64,000 bases of DNA. Origin: Thalassia testudinum. Lineage: Eukaryota > Streptophyta > Magnoliopsida > Alismatales > Hydrocharitaceae. How positions within the stretch are numbered: the stretch's first letter is position 1; every line of letters begins with the position of its first letter. The notes beneath the pieces were generated by a model. The model saw nothing but the letters and a program-made list of their open reading frames with translations, had not been told where the DNA came from and searched no databases. The stretch is taken from assembly GCA_037157565.1 (NCBI GenBank), contig JAZHRO010000014.1, forward strand, positions 74,864,001 through 74,928,000, in the 5' to 3' direction. This document shows, piece by piece, positions 57,797 through 64,000 of the stretch. The position numbers were made by a program, and so were the translations under genes.

Positions 57797-60653
57797 TGGT
57801 GAGAGCGTCGGGTTCGACCGGTTTGTGTTATATATATCGTTGTAGTAAAGCCGGTTGTTACCAACGTATCATCATATAAAATTTTTTTACTCGGAAAAAT
57901 AAAAGAGTTCCCGAGGTCGAACTCAGGGAGCAAGTTATATTCTAGAGATATACAAGTTCTATTACAAAAATAAAGAGAGAGAGAGAGAGATGAAAATTTG
58001 GCTTCTTCTTCTTTTCTTCTTTCTTCCTCTTTGTCTTTGGTTTTTCCTGTTCTTTGTTCTTCTTCTTCTTCTGCAATCTTCTGCTTTCTTCCCCTCGTGC
58101 TCCTCTTCTTCTGTTCTTCCTTCTGCTTTCTTCAGATTTTCCCCTCTGTCTCTGGTTCTTCCTGTTCTTCTTCTTCTTCTTCTTCTTCTTCTTCTGCTTT
58201 CTTCCTTGTTTCCTTTCTTTCTTTTTTGTCAGATCGTCTTCTTCTTTTCTTGCTTCTTGCTTCTCTTTCTTCTGCTTTGTCTTCACCTGCCTTGACCTCT
58301 ATTTTTCTTCTTTCGCGATGGCTGTTGCTCTTCCTTTTTTTTTTTTCTTCAGCGGGTCTTCTTCTTCTTTGGATGCTGACCTTCCGTCGTCTGCGCCAGT
58401 GCTGAGACGACTTAACAACGCCTTCGCTACAGTGCAGCAGCTCCTTCTTCTTCAGCGGGTCTGCTTTTTCTTCTTTGGCCTGCACACTTCAGAGTTTATT
58501 CGTCAAGGCAAAAACCTACTCTACCCCCCTCCCCCGCGTATCTCTCTCTCTGAAATCACTCATCGGAAGCTCTCCCAGAGCGGTACCGGGTAATCGGGTT
58601 CGGATCAGGCCCGGGTCCAGGCCCACCGGCGTGCGTGGTGGGCGAGGAGTGCAGGTCAGTCTAATCGGGTCGGGCCAGGTCCGCGGAGCGTGGTCACGGA
58701 CGAGGCCGAGTCGGGTCGGGTCGGGTGAGAGGGACCTCACCCCGTGGTAACTGAGGCAAACAGCATACAGCAGCTTTTCAATTTATGTGTCCGCACGCCT
58801 TTGAGAGATTCCGAGGTGGGACTAAATGTCCCACCCCAATTCTCTTACGCCTGCAGCAGGGATGGTGCTCCCAATTGCGTCGGCTGTTGAGGCGTACAGC
58901 TCCAATCGAGGGCCAGGGTGTGTGCGTGAGATTCTTCCGCGCTGGCCGTGGCTATTCAATCTGGGATATCTCGGCTTGGAGCAACCTCGAGCAGGCTTCG
59001 AGCTTCCTCGCCAATGGCGACCAAGGCCTGGAACCTGAAACCAATGGCACGGCCTCTCGGCCAAATCAGACAGGCGGAGGACCTTCGCCGTGGCACGGCG
59101 AAGGTGGTCAGGGGGTCTGCAGGGGGCGAGAGGGGGCTGTCTGGTCGTCCTAGGTCAAACTGTGAGCGAGGGAGTGGGGGTGTTCGGTGGGTCTGCAGGG
59201 GGTGTTTGGTGGGAAGTGGAGGGGCGGAAGAGGATCAGGGTGAGGAGGCGGAAGTTCTGCGGTGGTCGGCGAGCCGTGTGGGTCGCTGAGGTGATGGGAG
59301 CGGCTCGCCGGAGGGTGGTCGGAGGCGGAGAGGATGAGGGTGAACAGGGTCGGTAGAGGGCTTAATTGACTAAATCGAAAGTGGGGAAAGAAAGAGGAGG
59401 AGAAGGGGAGTAAGCCTAACTTAACTGCAGGGACGAAGGGGGAGGAACAGGGCGACAGTCGTATCGACTGTCGCCGGAGAAGATGATGCTCAGGGAGAGG
59501 GGCGGCGGCGAGCAGAAGGCTGGAGAGGCGCCAGCTGGGTGCGGCGTGGCGCGGGAAGAGCAGGGGAGGAGGTCTCTGCTGCTGGTAGTGCGGCAGAGCG
59601 AAGAGGTGGAGGGAGAGGATGTCGCCGGAGCTGGTGAGCGTCTGCCGGAGAAAGAAGAGACGAAAGCTGGGGGTTTTCTCCGTCAGATCCAGGCTGCCTT
59701 GGTCGGTGGAGCAGCGGGGGGTATTTATAGGGTTGAAGCAGGGAGGAAGGCGGAGGGAGACGACGTGTCTCCCTCGCCGGAGCATGGTCGGAATTCGAAC
59801 CCATACCGTCCGTGCGTTCGCACGGCCGGTGTGGGGGGCTGCTAGGACCATGGGGGTGCTCCTGCGACGGCTGACGACGCAGGGCACCCCCGGTACACAT
59901 GCCAGGTCCTCCACCTTACCCTGCGCGGCGCCATGCTCCGCGCAAGGTCGCCGGAGCATGGTGCTGGCAGGGTTTTGCAGGAGGACCTGTTTGCAAAGAA
60001 CGAAGGAGAGTTAGGGGCCTGAAAGCGAGGGTTCAAAAGTTGAGGGCCAAAGAGTAAATATATGAGGACCAAAGTGTAAAGTCGGTCAAGGAGGTTTCTT
60101 CTTAGGCTCAAGTTTTTATACATGACTAATTAGAACCTAAGGAATCTGATGGTAAATTTCATTTTCATATTAAACCTTGTTTGACCGGTCAATTTGCGTA
60201 AAGACCCAAATTAAGTTATTAATTTGGCATGGTTCTCAATGTAGGTCAAAATGGGTTCTAAAGGCCAAATTGAAGGTTCTAAACCCTAGAGATTATTTTT
60301 CTATGAATTTTAGAGGGTTTATTCTATTTTTACTTTGCCTCGAACCTTGTGAATTGAAGTGGGTTGTTTTAGGGTTACAGATTATCATTTGGTTCCTTGG
60401 AAGTGCTGTAGCCCTTGCTAGATCATCTCATCCCACTTTTATTCTTATTAAGCTGTTCTGACCTGTGTTTGGGCCCTGAATTACCCTGTATGCAGATTAT
60501 ACTGGTAGAATTGCACTTTTACCCCTTATGACTGGTTTTCTTCTCAAACTCAGAATTCTCTGAGTTAAGCCTTTCCTTGAGATATGTAGGAGCTTTTATC
60601 CTTTGTATTGGGTCAAAATGAGCTAGTTATGGCTCATGATGAGGTTCTCATCA
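57797..60653 (-). repeat. 5' LTR of element 7
   Basis: 2857 bp, the partner of 46753-49609. TATA box at 59722-59729, tract at about 57987-58494, conserved block at 57911-57931. Confidence 0.97.
59722..59729 (-). promoter_or_regulatory. TATA box, 5' LTR of element 7
   Basis: TATAAATA on the element strand, in the same C-rich context as element 5. It should drive the gag-pol transcript, giving a leader of roughly 2.8 kb including LTR sequence. Confidence 0.8.
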
Positions 60654-60658
60654 GTCAT
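60654..60658. repeat. Target site duplication of element 7, right copy
   Basis: GTCAT, identical to 46748-46752. Confidence 0.95.
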
Positions 60659-61220
60659 AGATCGCATTTTTGGTAAAAGCGTCGTAGTATAGTTGCGAAA
60701 TACGATCCAACAAAGATATTATTTTGAAAATAATGAGACTTTGAGTCCTGGTCGTTCGTCTCTGGGAGGCGTTGTTTTTGTTTTTGAAATCGATCTTAAA
60801 GCTGCTCTACTTTATTTAAATGACATGCTGTTGCGTAATATATAGGCAGTTAAAGAACAGACACTTAAATCATGCAAATATGATAATCATTTAGCTCAAG
60901 GTGATTTCAAACACATAAGAGATATATAGATATAAAATGAAATTTCATTCATCGTGGGGAGTTGTTGCACAAGGAAATCTAGAGGAAAGCTTATACATGA
61001 ATGCTTAAAATTAAATCTAACTACCAGAAAACGATTGCATACAAGAATCAACGGGGGGATTTCGCATGCATCATTGGGGGAGAAGTAAGACTACTCTACT
61101 AAGCAGTAAATGAAAGCAATAAAAATTATGAAGAGCATGATCTAGAGCTAGAAGAATAGAGGGCATTCAGGGGTGGTCCCCGATGGCCATGGAGTGGTCG
61201 AGAGGAGAATGAGGGGCGAC
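60659..61220 (-). mobile_element. Element 8: LTR fragment, minus orientation
   Basis: Contains the conserved Athila-type LTR block on the minus strand (CTCCCAGAGACGAACGACC, about 60748-60770), so it is probably the 3' part of an LTR. Element 7 borders it on the left and element 9 on the right. The sequence is AT-rich and carries no ORF. It resembles the element 4 LTR piece in arrangement but not closely in sequence. Confidence 0.5.
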
Positions 61221-61907
61221 TGATGGGTCGGCCCGAATAGGTTGTTAATATGATATTTTTATCGTTGAAATGTGTATAGTGGTTAACCTAATTTGGACCT
61301 AACCATCTCTTTACAAAATTTTTAACCTGGCCTAATTGATTTTATCTTATCACTTTCAAGCCCAGGGTCGAACTCAGGGAAGTGGGGCTAAAGTCGAGTT
61401 TCTATGTTTTCCTTAAAACGCGTCTCTTCCGTTCGTTTATTGTGTTTTTGGTGTTTTTCTTATTTAGGTTTTTTATGGTAATCCTTGTTCTTGAGGCACA
61501 CCCTCAAAATTGTGTCCTTGGCTTTTAGCCAAAATAGAGTTTTAAAACACGCCTTGCTACTCGCAAGACGGGGTACCTGCAAATCAAAGATTATCTTTTC
61601 ACTTTTATACCTTTTTTATCTTTTTACTAAGAAGGAAGATAACAGACAGAAAGTAAATATAGTAGCTATAGATATATATTTATATGTAGTATATATATAA
61701 AGGGGTGGGGGTGGAGGTGACGATGGAGTGTAGCACTATGTTGAGTCAGTCGACGTCTAGAGAGACGCAACCAACACGACTAGGTGCCGCGTGGAGTGTG
61801 GATGGAGGATGGATGATGTATGGGACCACGCTTTTTTTGTATGCGTGTATCAGGGAATATCAGCAACTGGTGCAGATATTCCCGCGATACAGCGTATAAT
61901 AAATAAC

Positions 61908-62241
61908 ATGAAAATATATGTACATATGTATGTATATAAGTAAATATATCTATATATATATATAAATGTATAGTTATATATGTATAGATATATATATATA
62001 GATATATATGTGTATATATATGTATATAAGTATATATATATATATTACTATATATATGTATATATATATGTATATAGATATGTATATATATATGTATATA
62101 AGTATATATGTCTATATATATATAAGTATATGTATAAGTATATAGATGTATATATAAGTAGATATATATATATATTATATATATATGTATATATATTATA
62201 TATATGTGTATGTATACATAACTATATAGATATACTTTGTG

Positions 62242-62272
<31 letters not shown>

Positions 62273-62300
62273 ATATATATTTATATATATGTTACTATAA
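61908..62300. repeat. (TA)n/(TATG)n microsatellite in the element 9 LTR
   Basis: Same position within the LTR as in both LTRs of element 3. It is followed by GTGTGT and GAGAGA runs. Confidence 0.9.
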
Positions 62301-63145
62301 GTGTGTGAGTGTGTGTGTATGTGTTGGTATAGGTGTGTGTGCGTCGGTGAATGTGTGTGTGTGTGCGTTGCTATCAGTGTGTGTCTGTTAGTGAGTAAAA
62401 GAGAGAGAGAGAGAGAGAATACGTGAGAGAGAGCGGGAGTGGGCGGGAGAGATCAGCAGAGAGAGAGAGCGGGTGAGAGAGAGAGAGCGGACGCGCGAGT
62501 TAAGACGTCTGCTCGCGGCGGCGGACGTCTGGAGTCGCGTCGTCTGGGGAAGGCAGCGGACGTCTGGAAACGGCGGGTGCGGGCGCGCGCCTTCGCGTAC
62601 GGTTTCTGCAGGCCGACGCGAAGATGATGAGCGGGCGATGCGCGGAGGAACAAACGTGGAGGAGGGTCTGCGGGCGGTCGCGGAGGGGTGCGGAGGTTGG
62701 CAGGGGGCGGCGAGAGGGCCTGGCTGGCCGCTGCAGTGCGCGCAGCGGCCGGTCGCGGGTGCAAGGGCAGAGGCGACAGAGCAGAGGACGGAGCGGAGAA
62801 GTGCCCTGCAGGCGCGCGCGGAGGGCTGAGCGCCTGCGGGGAAGGTCGCGGAGGAGCTAGGGGAGCTGCTGCTGCTGCTGCTTCAAGCTTAGAACCTTGA
62901 AGCGGCAACAATGGCGTGGAGATGAAAAGGAAAAGAAAAGAAGACACCAAGCCCACCTGCTCGTTGAAGAGCTGGGTGGTGGTGTTCCCACTGTGGTGGT
63001 GAGCACCACAATGGGTTCTCATGCTCGTCGGGTGTCTCCTCGACGGAGGGCCGACGTATGGGAGGGTAAGACGGTGGAAGAGGTGGCTGCGGGTTTTTTT
63101 TGTTTTTGTGCAGCCGCGTCTGTTGCGAGGATGAAGTTGCAGCTT

Positions 63146-63154
63146 CTTATAGAG
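63146..63154 (-). promoter_or_regulatory. TATA box, element 9 LTR
   Basis: CTCTATAAG on the element strand. Better preserved than the matching CTTTAAAAAG of element 3. Confidence 0.55.
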
Positions 63155-63521
63155 GAGGAGAGAGTGGCGTGCCGGCTGCAGCAGGGAGAGGGTGCGGGAG
63201 TTGCAGCTGTAGGGAGCGGCGTTGGCAGGGGGAAGTGATGTGGAGTAAATGCATGCAGCTGCTGGGGGAAGAAGTGCAGCCGCGGGTAGAAGAAAAGAAG
63301 AAATCAAGAGAGAAAAAAATAAAAAGAGGTGGAATTTGCAAGGAGGCACTTGGGATAAAATGTAACTATGTAAGCCATTGTTTCACTCCTCTTCTTCTCT
63401 TGATTAAATGCATGCATGCAAGCGTTTTTACAAATGCGATTACAGGATCCTATTATGCAATGTTAATGCTAGAAAATAGCACAAGAAGGCGTTATTACAG
63501 GCGTGTTTTGAGGTGCAAACA

Positions 63522-63558
63522 TATACCCCCATGCCTATCTTTTGCTAGTCCCTAGCAA
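63522..63558 (-). other. Terminal polypurine tract of element 9
   Basis: GGGACTAGCAAAAGATAGG then CATGGGGGTATA on the element strand, as in element 3 with two extra bases before the LTR. Confidence 0.8.
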
Positions 63559-64000
63559 GGTAGTATTTAGAAATGATCTTAAGCTGAAGATTTTCTTCTG
63601 AGGTGATATAGGTGTGTTTATTATCGAATATTGTGAGAACCAATTGTAAAGAAGACTACCAGTACTTTAAGTCTCACATGACATAGATCATCTCTCAACT
63701 AACCAGGACTCTTGATATTTAAACCTTAAGTACGATTTCCAGGACCCAGGAGGTTTTTGCCGTACTCGAGAGCTCAAGAGGTTATGGTTTGTGCATAGTG
63801 AAGGATCAAGACTGACCAAATGAACATTAAGACTCAATCCCAGGGTTTCACGAATTTTTAAGTACAGGTTGGTCCCAGTTTCAACTCATGTCTTCGAATT
63901 GACCCTTAAGATGATGACGGAAAACTCAACTCCCATTTTCTTTTTTTTTTTTTTTTTGGCTCACCGAAAAACAAATTATACAGACATTTATGAGATATAC
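63559..64000 (-). other. Element 9 3' untranslated region (partial)
   Basis: Matches element 3 at about 5605-6090 with few differences. No gene. A T run lies at about 63941-63957. Confidence 0.8.

Larger units (their letters stand above)
46753..60653 (-). mobile_element. Element 7: complete, very young, apparently autonomous Athila-type element
   Basis: 13,901 bp, transcribed right to left, with a perfect GTCAT target duplication. Both LTRs are 2857 bp, and I found two differences (47751/58795 and 48669/59713), both G/A at CpG sites. With the commonly used grass rate of 1.3e-8 per site per year that is of the order of 30,000 years; the rate for this species is unknown. PBS, leader, one uninterrupted gag-pol frame, internal purine tract, CCATGG array and terminal purine tract are all present. 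No env-like ORF lies in the 1.5 kb after pol. Everything needed for transposition appears intact. Confidence 0.97.
61221..63521 (-). repeat. 3' LTR of element 9
   Basis: About 2.3 kb; on the element strand TGTTTGCACCTC...CCCATCA. The start could also be at 61224. TCCCTGAGTTCGACCCTGGG block near 61361-61380, AT microsatellite at 61908-62300, GT and GA runs to about 62490, and a GC-rich promoter-proximal part. A 298-codon sense ORF at 63349-62453 crosses the TATA box and is Ala/Pro/Ser/Arg-rich, so I treat it as compositional. Confidence 0.85.
61221..64000 (-). mobile_element. Element 9: 3' LTR and start of interior of an element 3-like retrotransposon
   Basis: Same LTR family as element 3 but clearly diverged. 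It runs beyond the window. The visible part is the 3' LTR (61221-63521), the terminal purine tract and about 450 bases of 3' untranslated region that match 5567-6090 of element 3. Coding regions are not visible. GCGAC (61216-61220) would be its left target duplication; the partner is outside. Confidence 0.85.

Noticed and set aside
62453..63349. 298-codon minus-strand ORF in the element 9 LTR with a hydrophobic start
   Set aside because: Ala/Pro/Ser/Arg-rich, crosses the TATA box of the LTR, no counterpart open in element 3.
1..64000. CRISPR arrays, operons, ribosome binding sites, rRNA or tRNA genes
   Set aside because: This is plant nuclear DNA. The only tRNA-related sequences are the 18-base primer binding sites.

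Overview
This window is plant nuclear DNA made almost entirely of long terminal repeat (LTR) retrotransposons nested in one another. I see no host protein gene, tRNA, rRNA or CRISPR array. The coding elements belong to the Athila branch of the Ty3/gypsy (Metaviridae) superfamily: one gag-pol frame, an FMDD reverse transcriptase motif, a DLGAS protease motif, a D,D35E integrase, 1.3-2.9 kb LTRs and a primer binding site (PBS) that matches the 3' end of plant tRNA-Asp. This fits pericentromeric or otherwise repeat-rich chromatin of a large-genome flowering plant. The species cannot be read from the sequence.

Layout. Element 1 (1-1062, +) is the 3' part of an LTR inserted in the 5' LTR of element 2. 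Element 2 (1063-22244, +) is an old non-autonomous element split by element 3. Element 3 (3233-16807, -) is a complete but inactivated gag-pol Athila-type element. Element 4 (about 22245-27959, -) is an old non-autonomous element; its 5' LTR was broken by element 5. Element 5 (27960-37925, +) is a complete, very young non-autonomous element carrying one intact 632-residue ORF of unknown function in place of gag-pol. Element 6 (38031-46530, +) is an old non-autonomous element with a decayed ORF and a promoter deletion in its 5' LTR. Element 7 (46753-60653, -) is a complete, very young, apparently autonomous Athila-type element with an intact 1899-residue Gag-Pol. Element 8 (60659-61220, -) is an LTR fragment. 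Element 9 (61221-64000, -) is the 3' LTR and start of the interior of an element related to element 3.

How they may work together. Elements 5 and 7 share LTR family, PBS, 5' leader and about 1.5 kb of 3' untranslated sequence, but differ in what they encode. Element 7 encodes Gag, protease, reverse transcriptase, RNase H and integrase. Element 5 has none of these, yet it moved recently: its LTRs differ only by one CT unit as far as I can see, and its 5-bp target duplication is perfect. The simplest reading is an autonomous/non-autonomous pair, with element 5 parasitising element 7-type proteins. Elements 2, 4 and 6 look like older examples of the same strategy, each with a gag-pol-less ORF that has an acidic or tyrosine/proline-rich layout. 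All six elements whose interior is visible repeat a fixed set of cis signals: the tRNA-Asp PBS, an internal purine tract after a CAATGAGGACATT block, and (except element 4) a terminal AGGCATGGGGG tract next to the LTR.

Elements 5 and 7 are convergent, so their 3' halves form a large inverted repeat around element 6, a plausible source of double-stranded RNA. LTR comparisons were made by eye; boundaries given to the base are those fixed by TG...CA ends and target duplications.
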